NCBI GenBank assembly: GCA_028554755.1
Contig: JAPTOF010000009.1
Coordinates: forward strand, 15,601,501-15,665,500
Reading direction: 5' to 3'
DNA: 64,000 nucleotides
Source of the DNA: Cordia subcordata
Lineage: Eukaryota > Streptophyta > Magnoliopsida > Boraginales > Cordiaceae
The notes beneath the pieces are model-generated. The model had not been told where the DNA came from and searched no databases. It was given only the letters and a program-made list of their open reading frames with translations. The translations under genes were made by a program, and so were the position numbers. This document shows, piece after piece, positions 1 through 10,330 of the stretch. Position 1 is the first letter of the stretch, and each line of letters begins with the position of its first letter.

Positions 1-743
1 CTATGAATCAAACAGTCAATAATCGAAATCCCTCATGAGTCTATGAAAAAATTATGTCACGAACGGGTGTAAATCTAGTTAAAGTAAAGCAGCACACTGT
101 TAGTGGAAACCCAAAAAAGGAAGGGCAATTTCAACATTTACACTATAAAATAATAAGAGGCATTTGAATCTTGACTACATCCATGATTAGATTTGACACA
201 ATAAAGAAATGATAAATGGTCCAAACGTCCAAAAGAACAATCATTATCATAATCTAAGTGATCAGTATCACAAGCAACATCCCTAGTGAGCAAAGAACAT
301 TATATAAATAAATAACATTCCAAAGTGACAGGGATTTTAAAATTTAACATTAATCATATTAACACATGCCTAACCCACTACTACTGAGAGGTTCAGTAAC
401 AGAAACAAAACTTTACTTTCCCTGACCAAATGAATCACCCTTAAAAACTAATAATATGCTATTTCAAGGAGGGGAGAAAGAAAGAAAAAAGAAAATTTTC
501 AATACTGTGATCAAGTCACATGGCACAGACCTCACAGTAGCAAAAACTTACCAGGAAATAGCTGTCCCCAGAATAATTATAAACAAATAGTAGTGACACT
601 AGAAAACATATATTCTTTTCTTCCCATTCACACTCCCCCAGCATGATGATCAAGACCCTCAAAAAAAATAATTTTTTAAAAAGAAAAACTTAAGATTTGA
701 ATTTTTTTTTCTTTTTTATTTTATTGAGGGGGGGGGGTTGAAA
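1..743. other. Intergenic DNA and probable 3' UTR of the cysteine-rich gene
   Basis: No coding frame with recognisable protein similarity is seen here. The part nearest 744 is probably the 3' untranslated region of the minus-strand gene that ends at 744. It includes a G-run at about 728-738, which is a C-run in the transcript. The rest is AT-rich with no clear repeat ends. Confidence 0.4.
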
Positions 744-1260
744 TTAGAGATGGCATCCAAGGCAATTACAGGTCTTGGGAGTGAAAGAGCAGAAACCAAA
801 GGGCCTGTTTGGGATGTTGCAATTGATGGCATAACAACAAGGTGTAGGCACACAGTAGTGGTTGGCCCCACCACAGCAAGTGCAGAGTGCACAAATCTGA
901 AAGCTCCCAAGCTTCCTCCTGCTCTCATTCAGCATCATCATCACCTTCTCACCCCCTTTCCCTGGCTCTATGTATGGCACCATTTCTTCTCCCACTGATG
1001 TCCCATTTTCCACAGCCCCCACTGACCCATTTGCCTAAAACACATTTAATTTGGAAAACAAAAAAATTAAAAGAATAAATGAGGAGATCAAGAAACTGAG
1101 TTTACAAGAAAAAAGTGACGAGATTGGGGATCTACAATAGAGAAAGAGTGTATGTGTGTGTGTAGTACAAGAAACTTACAGAAGAAAATCTTGCATCATG
1201 GAGAATGAGAATGAAGACAAGGAAGATAGACAAAAGAACCTCACTGAGAACAGCAGACAT
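744..1260 (-). CDS. Small secreted cysteine-rich protein (DUF7866-like)
   Basis: Two exons on the minus strand: exon 1 at 1260-1180 (27 codons) and exon 2 at 1034-744 (96 codons plus TAA), joined by a 145-bp intron with GT and AG ends in phase 0. The protein is 123 residues. Residues 1-25 are a strongly hydrophobic signal peptide (L/I/V/F-rich), so the product should enter the secretory pathway. The mature part has a short acidic and glycine-rich linker, then an RRKLGSFQIC segment and a C-terminal block with 12 cysteines, including CTCC, PCCYAINC, RPFGFC and CNCLGCHL. From memory this C-terminal block matches a conserved plant family of unknown function (DUF7866). It superficially recalls EPF-type peptides, but the spacing differs. 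The ATG was chosen because it opens the signal peptide directly upstream of the donor. Biochemical function is unknown. Confidence 0.75.
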
Positions 1261-3178
1261 CTTTTTCCGATTCTATAAAACTTTCTTTTTTATTTTTCTT
1301 TGGGTTTTTGGTTGCCTCAAGAAGGGTATGAATTGTGCTCTAAGTTTTATGCGCACAAAAGTAGAACAATGGCTGTGGCTGTGTGTTTGTATTTGTGCTT
1401 GAGGTGGCTATAGATGAGATATTGCTGATGTTTTTGATGTATTATTTGTATCAGCTTTTTTCTTTCTTAATTCTTATCTCATTAAATAAAAGTGGTTTGT
1501 TTGCGGATGGTAGTAGAGTTCTTTTTTTTTTGGGGCGTGGGGGGGGGGGGGGGTTGTGGTTTAATGGCTATGAGCTGTCGAGAAAGTATTGGATTTCTGT
1601 GAGAGATCTTTCAGAAATGCATATGTGCTTATTTTTTTCTCTTGTGAGAGCTGCTTTGGGTTTTCACACACAACAGTTACAAGTGTGTGTTGTGTGTGAA
1701 TGTCATCATTTGAAGCATAATAACTCAATATAATATAAGAGTTCATGTCACGAGTTCAGTCTTACCATCATTTATTTAAAATATAAAATTATTTATGTAC
1801 AAAATTAAAAAAAATTTTGTTAATAATAAATAATAAATATATTAATATCTTCTCTAAAAATTCAAATAATCTATCTATAAATTTATGTATCACATTTATA
1901 AAACAATTTATGTTAACAATTCTAGAAATTTGCACATCACAATTACAAAACAAAATATGTAATCAACATTATAAATTTTGCAGATGAATTATTCAAATTT
2001 ATGGAGTAATTATTTGATTTGGAAGTGAAAATTTACCATCCAGACTTGGGAATGGAAGAATTTTGCCAGCCAAGAGCTCTTCAAAGATTGACATTGAAGT
2101 CATAATGCCACCTGGGATTAGACAGTGGATGTCTTCTCTCTTCTTTCTTTTTGTACTTTTTGTTTCTGGTCAAGGGAAAAGCAAAAATTGTTGCTGGAGT
2201 GGGGAATTTTCTCTCCCATTAATTTTTTAGGGTTAATTACATAAAACTCTTCAATATTGTCAATTTTTTTAAATTAGATCTTTATTATTTTAAAATATTC
2301 AAATTAATTTCTAATATTTCTACACATAATCAAAATCTTTGGCGGCTTTTCATACTCATATTTATTGAAATTAATCTCACTGAATTCTTTATTAAAATAT
2401 AGACTAATTTGAATAAGCCTGTTAAAAAAATAACAGATTAATATGATGAATATTTTAAAATAAAGACGAATACTTTAAATATATTTAAAAATATTGAAAT
2501 TTTTTTTTAAAATAATGAACACTAGATTAGAATTAATTACAATATTAGAAGATTAGAATTAATTACAATATTAGAGAGCTATGATAATCTTTTTTTTTAT
2601 TATTATTTTTGGAATGGTGAAACTTTCAATTTGACATAAGGCGAAACTTTCAATGGAGCGACTTTGATTAAAACTGATGACCTAAATTCAAATTCATAAG
2701 GCGGCGAAGGGGGGGAAGGGTTTGATTTGGAGATTTAGGGTTTAAAAAATAAAATTTCCTTCACTTGGCCAATTGCCGTCAAATAAGGGGCAAGCTTCAC
2801 TTGTACATAAGTTAAGTCACATCGCATTGGAGTGCCTAATGCTGTGAATGAACGGGACTACGTACATGTATGTGGAGTCAGAAAAGTAGATTCTTTCTTC
2901 GTTGTCCCTATCACATTTCAGCTCAATAGCCAATCCAATCACACTCAAATTTACCATCTTATTTAACAGAAGTTTGGTTTAGATAACAAAATATTCACAC
3001 TATTGGAATACACGCCATGATTAAACACACATACTCTCAGACACACATACAAGAACGACATGCACAAATCGATCACTTCGATAAAGAAATTTCATAGATA
3101 AAGACACCAGCATTAACATATCAACACCTTAGAGGTGTATTACCTGTCACACTCAGACTAGGATAGTGTACCTACAGT
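1261..3178. other. Intergenic DNA upstream of the cysteine-rich gene
   Basis: This holds the presumed promoter of the minus-strand gene at 1260. It contains a G-rich run at 1538-1553, a CA/TG-rich patch near 1660-1700 and AT-rich DNA from 1780 to 2600. No convincing exon was found. The segment at about 2990-3178 may be LTR remnant DNA belonging to the Copia fragment that follows. Confidence 0.35.
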
Positions 3179-3990
3179 TCATATACAAGTTACGACAATT
3201 CTCTCATATGCTAATACGCCCCTCAATCTAAATTGAGCGACAACACGATCAAATTGGTCTTTTAATTCATGGAAGCATGCAAATGGCACGGCTTTGGTAA
3301 AGATATCAACTAATTGAGATCTTGTGAGAACAAACTTAACAACCACATCATGTTGGGCAACTTGCTCAAAAATGAAATGAAAATCAATTTCAACATGCTT
3401 TCTATGGACATGAAGAATAGGATTTGCTATCATTTAGGTGGCTGACACATTGTCACAATACAGAGTGACAAGAGAGGGAAGAAACACATTCTAGGGATGA
3501 AGGAGTTGGCACCCCAGTACCACTTTAGCTAAGGCATAAGTAAGAGCTTGATATTCTGCTTCGATGCTGAAGCAGAAACTATTGGCTCCTTTTTAGATTG
3601 CTAGGAAAAAAGATTGTGACCAAAGAAGAGAGCACAACCCACGTATTACAACCAGCACAATGAGCATCAGCATAGACAGAAAGAGGAGGTCTAGAGGTAG
3701 CCTGTAATGTCAGACCTTGATCAATTGTACCATTGAGGTATTGCAAGATCCGTCTGACAACCTGCGGCTCAGATATATTAGGGGCATGTATAAATTGACT
3801 GACAAGATTCACTGCAAAAGCCAAGTTAGGATGAGTCAAGGTTAACTATCATAATCCACCAACCATATTACGATAGTCAATCAGTTCCTCTAAGATATCA
3901 CCATCATACAGAGTAAGGTTGAGATTTAGAGTACCAGTGTTCCTGGAAGAGGATTTTTCATAGGATAAAGATTGATTATTGGTGTCACAC
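3179..3990 (-). mobile_element. Truncated Copia fragment (RT end and RNase H)
   Basis: Minus-strand translation gives the C-terminal end of a Copia polyprotein in broken pieces. At 3839-3640 there is a 'THPNLAFAVNLVSQF' RT/connection segment, then 'VRRILQYLNGT' and 'VYADAHCAGC', the RNase H start. At 3433-3179 there is 'NPILHVHRKHVEIDFHF' and 'QLVDIFTKAVP', the RNase H end. Frames are interrupted and the upstream gag, integrase and most of RT are absent. A purine-rich GAGGGG stretch on the minus strand near 3220 is the likely polypurine tract, so a decayed 3' LTR should lie to its left. A short segment at about 4020-4098 resembles DNA around 3165-3225, possibly another piece of the same LTR. 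Confidence 0.7.
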
Positions 3991-4097
3991 CCAAAATTGG
4001 GTGGAGTATCTGTATTTATGCTTTCAGTTCATGTACTAGTTACAAAGATACCCTTTTGACTAACTTCATAGACAAATACACAAGTATATACTAATAG

Positions 4098-4548
4098 ACC
4101 TCTCTATGCAGAAACTAGATTTGATGCTGCCAAGTAGTTAACATTTCCCCTATCAAGAGATTAAGAATATCAAATCAGTCAGGGTCGTACCTTCCTGAAA
4201 TGCAGATGTGTTGATCAACAGAATCCATATTTCCTAAAATTTCCACACTAGCAAAATGTATGACAAGAATGCTCCATCTTTAATACCCTTGCAGTCTCTG
4301 AAAGGAACTCGAATTCTTGAAACGCTAACGGAAAGGAATTACAGAAGCAAACATATTGACATCTACAAGAACAAGAATATTCACATACCATCTATAAAAG
4401 ACATGCATTTGGCCAGAGCAATTACAAGAAACCACAAGAAACAGGGTGATGCATTGCCTGGGTATAGCTGTGTCCATGGGTGTTGGATCCATCACGCACT
4501 CAGGACCTTGAGCTCAAATGGAAAGTGATAAAGAGTGTTAGTAATATT
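4098..4548. repeat. Segmental duplication, copy 1 left part
   Basis: Non-coding DNA collinear with 12297-12800. Shared landmarks include a 'GACCTCT' start, 'CTTCCTGAAATGC', 'CATCTTAATACCC', 'CTTGACATCT'-like and 'CCTTGAACTCAA'-like stretches. Similarity is moderate, with many small indels. The copy is interrupted at 4548 by the Copia element and resumes at 9829. No coding potential conserved between the copies was seen. Confidence 0.6.
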
Positions 4549-4724
4549 TGTTAAAATAGCATGTTAGCTAGAGTATTATATTGTTATTGTAATAAGTGTC
4601 TCTCCCACATCGGAAGAGACATAATATTGTTTCCTTCCATAATATTATAAATAGAGCACGCTAGTACTACAAAAATTATGAAGCCTTTCTTTCCTAAATC
4701 CTAATGTCTTGTCTTTTTCTAACA
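4549..4724 (+). repeat. 5' LTR of Copia element
   Basis: Starts TGTTAAAATAG and ends TTCTAACA; 176 bp, same length as the 3' LTR. It contains a TATAAATAG-like box near the middle, the probable promoter of the element. Target duplication ATATT precedes it. Confidence 0.92.
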
Positions 4725-4740
4725 TGGTACAAGAGCTAGG
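4725..4740 (+). promoter_or_regulatory. Primer binding site, decayed tRNA-iMet type
   Basis: TGGTACAAGAGCTAGG follows the 5' LTR directly. It resembles the plant consensus TGGTATCAGAGC that pairs with the 3' end of initiator methionine tRNA, with substitutions. Confidence 0.8.
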
Positions 4741-4806
4741 TTTGGACATTAGGATTCGTACCACTCACCAACTACACATTGAACCTTAAATCCATCCTTA
4801 ACCAAA

Positions 4807-4813
<7 letters not shown>

Positions 4814-4848
<35 letters not shown>

Positions 4849-4871
4849 GCGCGCGCGCACACACACACATA
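4814..4871. repeat. Compound TA/CA/CG dinucleotide microsatellite
   Basis: A run of (TA)n, then (CA)n, (CG)n and (CA)n, about 58 bp of almost perfectly alternating purine-pyrimidine. It lies in the leader between the primer site and gag of the Copia element. Confidence 0.9.
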
Positions 4872-5426
4872 TACAAAAACCCTAACTCTAGTTTCCAAAT
4901 ATACTGCCTTTATCACCACCACCTTCCGCCGCTAACAACCACCAAAAACACGAAAAAAAAAAAAAACCTCCAGCCAACCCTTCAAGGCCAAATCTACCCA
5001 AATCAAGGCCTCCTCTCATCACACCGCCCACACCATCGTGTTCTACAGAATTTTTCAATCAAAGCCTACTTGTCGCTACCGCCACACGCCACTACATGCG
5101 CCACTGCCGGAGTAGTTGCCGGTCACCCACCTCTGGCCATGTCACTAGCCAGAACCCACCTAGTTCGTTTCTCTACTCGATTTTGTGAAATTCTTTCTCC
5201 TTCATGTTTTTTTGTGAGAAACTTACATTTTAGGTGCTTTAAAAAAAAAAGAAAAAAAAAGAGAGAACAAAAAACACAACACAAAAAAAAAAAAAAAGAG
5301 AAAGAGAAAAGGACATAGGCATGTTTGGTTGATTTGCTTGTTGTTGATTAATTGTTCATTGAGTTGGAATTGGCTTGTGGAAGTACTCTATAGTATAGGT
5401 TACTACAGAATTTCCTTTCCATTATC

Positions 5427-6480
5427 ATGGCCTCAGAGACTACAACTGAGTCTTCACAATCTACAGTTAGTAAGTTAGGTTCTACGGCTGTTGTTCCCTC
5501 CTTTTCTAGTACTCCCACTGTCACCACTATCAAATTGAATGGTAAAAATTATTCATCCTGATCTGTGGCCGTCAAGATTTGGTTTCTCGGACAAGGGATA
5601 GCGGATCATCTAGTCTTTAATTGCCCTTGTGATTTATCTGAGGCTGATGCTCGTACTTGGCGTCATGTTGATGCTCAGTTGGTAGGTTTGCTTTGGCAAT
5701 CCATGGAGGATTCTATTTAAACATGTTTTCGGAATTGCCAGACTTGTACGGCTATCTGGAGTTCTGCCAAGATGCGGTATTCTCATCAAGTCACTCGAGC
5801 TTTTGATGTTATGTCTGACATGTTGTATGGCCAGGCAGATATGGAGTTGACAGATTATTACAGTTGTTTTCACAATGCCATAATTGAATTTCGTGACCTC
5901 TTCCCTGTCAGTACAGACCCTATGGTGATTGCACAACAATGGGATAATTTGTGCTTGATTTTTTAGGTTACATGGACTTAATCCTCGATATGATGCTGTA
6001 CATTCACAGTTGCTATCTAGCTCAACCTTGCCCACTTTAGATGACGCCTATGCTTGAGGACAGCGTGCTCATCCCCACTCTCTGATTTCTGGTTCACAAG
6101 AAGATCAATCTGCTTTGGTTGCTCCTACCTCGACTCGTGATAATAACTTTGATTATAGAGGTCGTGGTAGAGGTCGTGGTAGAGGTCATGGTACTTCTGG
6201 ACGAGGGGGAGGTTGCTTTAATGGCCAATGCCCTTGTTGTAGTTATTGTAATAAACTTGGTCATGTTCGGGAAAATTGTTGAACTCTTCATGGTCGTCCT
6301 TCTCAGGTTACTAATGCTGTTCAGACTGTTCCAGCAAAGCCTTCTACTTCAGTTCCTTCACAGCCTACTACGGTGACTATTACAGAGGATGAATACTCTC
6401 AGTTCTTACAATTTCGGGCTGGTAAACAGGCCATGCCTCCTATTTCGAGCACTTCCACCGCCTCCTTTGCCTAGGCTAGC
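5427..6480 (+). pseudogene. Copia gag pseudogene
   Basis: The reading starts with ATG at 5427 ('MASETTTESSQST') and runs through 'KLNGKNYSS' with a stop where a tryptophan codon is expected. It continues through 'GQGIADHL' and 'AIWSSAKMRYSHQ', the UBN2-type gag core. An arginine/glycine-rich stretch at about 6155-6225 precedes a CX2CX4HX4C zinc knuckle (CSYCNKLGHVRENC) at about 6238-6282. Several in-frame stops and frame changes break it. Confidence 0.8.
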
Positions 6481-6688
6481 TCATCCACAGCCCTCATATC
6501 TCATACTATGCCTGACCGTGGTCCCTGACTTCTTGATTCTAGTGCATTTGGCCACATCAAAGGTAATGTCCATTTATTCTCTCATTTACACCTAGTTCTC
6601 TACTGTTACACTTGCAGATGAGTTTTCTACCTCTGCTCATGGGGATGGTACTACACACCCGAAACCCTCTATATCTTTATCATCTGTC

Positions 6689-7720
6689 TTGTATATTCCA
6701 AAATTTTCCTTTAATCTTTTGTTTGTCAGTCAATTTACCAAACACCTTCATTGTTCTTTTACATTTACTTCTACATCTATGTCTATTCAAGATTTGAAGA
6801 CTGGCGTGAAAATTGGTGCCGGGCGTGAGAAGCCAGGATTCTACTATCTTGATGCCACTCAACCTACAACATGTATTGCCGCCCCTACACCTGAACAAGT
6901 CCATTGTTGCCTTGGCCACCCTCCCTTATCCAGTCTTAAAAGGATGGTCCCTAGTTTAGGTTCTGTTAAAGAATCGTCTTGTGAGTCATGTCAGTTAGGG
7001 AAACATAATCGTAGTTCTTTTCATAATTGAGTCAATAAACAGGCTGCTACCCCATTTGCACTTGTCCATTCTGATATTTAGGGTCCTTGTCGAACTACTT
7101 CTAAGTCTGGATTTTGGTATTTTATTACATTTATTGATGATTATTCTCGTTTGACTTGGTTGTTTTTTATGAGGGAACGTTATGAAGTGTTTTCTATTTT
7201 TACTTCCTTTTATACTGAAATTCGCACACAATTTGCTATCTCTATTCAGATTCTTCAAAGCGACAATGCAAAAGAATATTTTTCTACCTCTTTCTCCTTA
7301 TTTCTATGTTCTACTGGAATTCTTCACCAGTCATCCTATGTTTACACTCCACAACAAGACGGGGTGGCTAAGCAAAAGAATCATCATTTAATTGAGACAG
7401 CTCATACCCTTCTTCTCTATAGAAAAGTGCCTCTTTGCTTTTGAGATGGTGCTGTGCTTACATCTTGTTATCTTATTAATCATATGCCTTCTTACGTTTT
7501 ACATGATCACATACCATTTTCCATTTTGTTCCCCTATGATGCTATTTATGGACTACCTCATCGAGTTTTTAGGTGTGTCTGTTTTGTCCACAATCTTTCC
7601 CTTGGGGTAGATAAGTTAGGTGCTCGATCTATCAAGTATGTGTTTCCCGGGTATGCTCGAAATCAAAAGGGTTATCGTTGCTACTCACTTGGATTAAATT
7701 GTTTGTTTGTGTTTGCTAAT
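6689..7720 (+). pseudogene. Copia protease/integrase pseudogene
   Basis: Pieces in alternating frames give the integrase zinc-binding region ('HCCLGHPPLSSLKRM' and 'CESCQLGKHNRSSF'). The catalytic core follows ('FITFIDDYSRLTWLFF', 'ILQSDNAKEYFS', 'YTPQQDGVAKQKN'). The expected second aspartate (QSDNAKEY) is present, but stops and frameshifts separate the blocks. Confidence 0.8.
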
Positions 7721-8149
7721 GTTACATTTTTTGAAGATACTTCCTTTTTCCCTTCCATAACCACTTCTGATACTGTAGTCGAGTTGTTACCACTTCCAGT
7801 GCCTATCTTTAATGCCTCTTATACTCCACTTGTCCCTCTTCCCGCACCCACTCCTGATTCGCAGCCTACTACTACACATTTGGACAAGCTTGACCTCCAA
7901 GTTTACTCCCGTCGTCCGCGTCCCACGCCATCTATCCCGGTATCATCTGTTGCGTCACCTCCAGATCCGATCCCCGCGCCACCTCTAGATCCATTACTCT
8001 TCACAAAGGTATTCGTTCTTGCACCACTCGGTATCCTATCTCTAACTTTGTTTCTTATGACTCTTTATCTCCTTCATATGCATACTTTGTTGCCTCTCTT
8101 TCTTCTATTTCCATTCCTAAGTCTGTGGTAGAGACACGTGCTCACCTAG

Positions 8150-9060
8150 GTTGACGAGGCGTTATGCTTGAGGAGATGTCTACTTTACACTATAATAGAA
8201 CATAGAAGTTAGTCAATTTACAAGCTGACAAGTCCCCTGTTGGTTGTCGGTGAGTGTATATAGTGAAAGTCTCGCAGGATAGTCGAGTTGCTCATCTAAA
8301 AGCTTGTCTTGTGGCTAAGGGATATACATAGGTGTATGGACTTGATTATGGTGACACTTTTTCTCCTATTGCTAAGATATCTTCTGTTCGTATCTTTTTT
8401 TCCTTGGCAGCTATTCACCACTGGCCACTTCATTAGATAGATATCAAGAATGCCTTTCTTAATGGTGATATTGATGAGGAGATGTATATGGAGCAATCGC
8501 CAGGGTTTGTTACTCAGAGGGAGTCACAGAAGGTATGCCGTTTGAAAAAGGCTCTATATGATCTTAAAGCAGTCTCCGAGGGCATTTTGGATATTTCAGT
8601 ACCGCAGTTCTTGAATTTGGAATGAGTTGTTGTAGTGTGGATCATTCAGTATTCTATCAATGCTCATCTGGAGAACGACTTCTTTTAATTGTGTATGTGG
8701 ATGATATTGTCATAACAGGTGATGACAGTAAAGGAATTGATGAGTTGAAGGCTTTTCTTCATCACAAATTTCAAACCAAAGACTTAGGACAACTTCACTA
8801 TTTTTCAGGTATTGAATTTGCACAGTCAAGACAAGGGGTATTTATCTCTCAGAATAAATATGCGTTAGATACACTAATTGAGGCAGGTTTACCTGGTGCA
8901 AGACCTTGTGACTCACCCATAGACCCAAATATGAAGCTGCTACTAGATGAAGGGGAGTTGATATTAGATCCAGAAAGATATAGAAGGTTAGTTGAAAAAT
9001 TCAATTATCTTACTGTTACTCGACCGGATCTCTTCTGTAATAAGTGTGGTTAGTTGGGTT
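8150..9060 (+). pseudogene. Copia reverse transcriptase pseudogene
   Basis: Recognisable RT blocks occur in order: 'HLKACLVAKGYT', 'DYGDTFSPIAKISSVR', 'IDIKNAFLNGDIDEEMYMEQSPGF', then 'LIVYVDDIVITGDD', the YVDD catalytic motif, near 8690-8730. Stops at about 8330 and 8435 and a frame change at about 8560-8620 break the frame. Confidence 0.85.
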
Positions 9061-9645
9061 TTGAACTATCAACGGGAAAGCCATTCGAAAGAAGTTATTC
9101 AAATTTTAAGGTATATTAAACGGTTTCCTGGAAAAGGCCTACTTTATAGTGATCGCGGGCACATGGAGATTGTTGGATACTCAGACACAAATTGGGCAGG
9201 TAGTCCTATTGATAAAAGGTCCACCTTTGGTTACTGTGTATCTGTTGAAGGAAATCTTATTTCATGGAAAAATAAGAAACAAGATGTTGCTCGTTCAAGG
9301 GCTGAATCAAAATACTGAGCTATAGGAGAGGCCACTTATGAATTAATATGGGTAAAGAATTTGCTCAAAGAGATTGGTATCACTTGTTCTAGTCCAATGA
9401 AACTTATTTGTGATAATCAAGCTGCCATTTACATTGCTACAAATCCAGTGTTTCATGAAAGAACCAAGCACATTGAGATAGATTGCCACTTTGTGAGAGA
9501 GAAGCTATTGTCTAAGGAGATTGTTACTTCTTTTGTAAACTCAAGTGATCAATTAGCTGATTTGTTTACGAAATCTCTCAGTGGTTCTCAAATTAGATAC
9601 ATTTGTTACAAACTGAGCACTTATAATATATATGCTCCAGTTTGA
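9061..9645 (+). pseudogene. Copia RNase H pseudogene
   Basis: 'GYSDTNWAGSPIDKRSTFGYCV' is the RNase H start. 'SRAESKY' is followed by a stop at about 9316, where SRAESEYRA is normal. Then come 'DNQAAIYIATNPVFHERTKHIEIDCHFVREK' and 'QLADLFTKSL'. This is the end of the polyprotein, just before the polypurine tract. Confidence 0.85.
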
Positions 9646-9652
9646 GGGAGAG

Positions 9653-9828
9653 TGTTAGAATAGTGTGTTAGTTAGAGTATTATATTGTTATTGTAATAAG
9701 TGTCTCTCCCACATCGGAAGAGACACAATATTGTTTCCTTCCATAATATTATAAATAGAGCAGGCTAGTACTATGAAAAGTATGAAGCCTTTGTTTCCTA
9801 AATCCTAATGTCTTGTCTTTTTCTAACA
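9653..9828 (+). repeat. 3' LTR of Copia element
   Basis: 176 bp, TGTTAGAATAG to TTCTAACA. A purine tract GAGGGAGAG at 9644-9652 directly precedes it and would prime plus-strand synthesis. Target duplication ATATT follows at 9829-9833. Confidence 0.92.
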
Positions 9829-10330
9829 ATATTAAAAACATTAGCAATTGATATACTACATTCGCAAGACATAAGTGGAGCTAGCAGGGATCAATTAGAC
9901 GATTAAATCACTCAGTTCACAAACAAAAAACCAACTAACTAAGATGATGGCCTAGTTTGACCTCCAAAAAAATAATTAATAATAATAATAATAATAGTAG
10001 TAGTAGTAGGAGGAGTGATGTCCTAGGTACACTAGTTATATCCGAATATACCTAACATCAGGCATTGAACACTTGAAATATTCATAGAGGAAAAAGGGGC
10101 GAAGAGAGGGGGAAGGGGGGGGGGAGTTTGGGGGGGAAGAGAGAGAGAGGCTTCTATTCGTGTGATGTTATCTTGCTTTCCATGCATTTTGAGCTCTCTT
10201 GAGCATAAGCAGCAATGAGCAAGTATATTCTGTGCTCCTTTTTCCCTTGCTTTTGTACCTCTACTTCTTTCCTGCTCCTTTTTCACACTCCGCTCACAAT
10301 GGGCCTCTTTAAGCAAACACATGAACTTTC
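9829..10330. repeat. Segmental duplication, copy 1 right part
   Basis: Collinear with about 12800-13280 after the Copia insertion. Shared runs include 'ATATTAAA', 'TAGTTATATCC', 'ATACCTAACATCA' and 'CAGCTCCTTTTTC'-like stretches. It also contains a short (AAT)n/(AGT)n patch at about 9975-10010 and a G-rich block at 10096-10136 that copy 2 lacks. Confidence 0.6.

Larger units (their letters stand above)
4549..9828 (+). mobile_element. Complete but decayed Copia LTR retrotransposon
   Basis: A 5280-bp element with two 176-bp LTRs, both TG...CA, flanked by the 5-bp target duplication ATATT (4544-4548 and 9829-9833). Order is 5' LTR, tRNA-Met-type primer site, gag, integrase, RT, RNase H, polypurine tract, 3' LTR, which is the Copia order. 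The LTRs differ at about 10 of 176 positions (roughly 6%), so insertion is not recent. Every open frame is broken by stops or shifts, so it cannot encode its own proteins. Confidence 0.93.

Noticed and set aside
744..1034. EPF/EPFL (stomatal peptide) identity for the cysteine-rich gene
   Set aside because: Cysteine number and spacing (12 Cys, CTCC and PCC clusters) do not fit the EPF pattern.
4779..5318. 179-codon open frame after the Copia primer site
   Set aside because: Made of microsatellite and poly-A/K-rich sequence in the element's leader; no protein similarity.
6119..6376. 85-codon ORF with VVVEVVVEV repeats
   Set aside because: Frame shadow of the Arg/Gly-rich part of the Copia gag.
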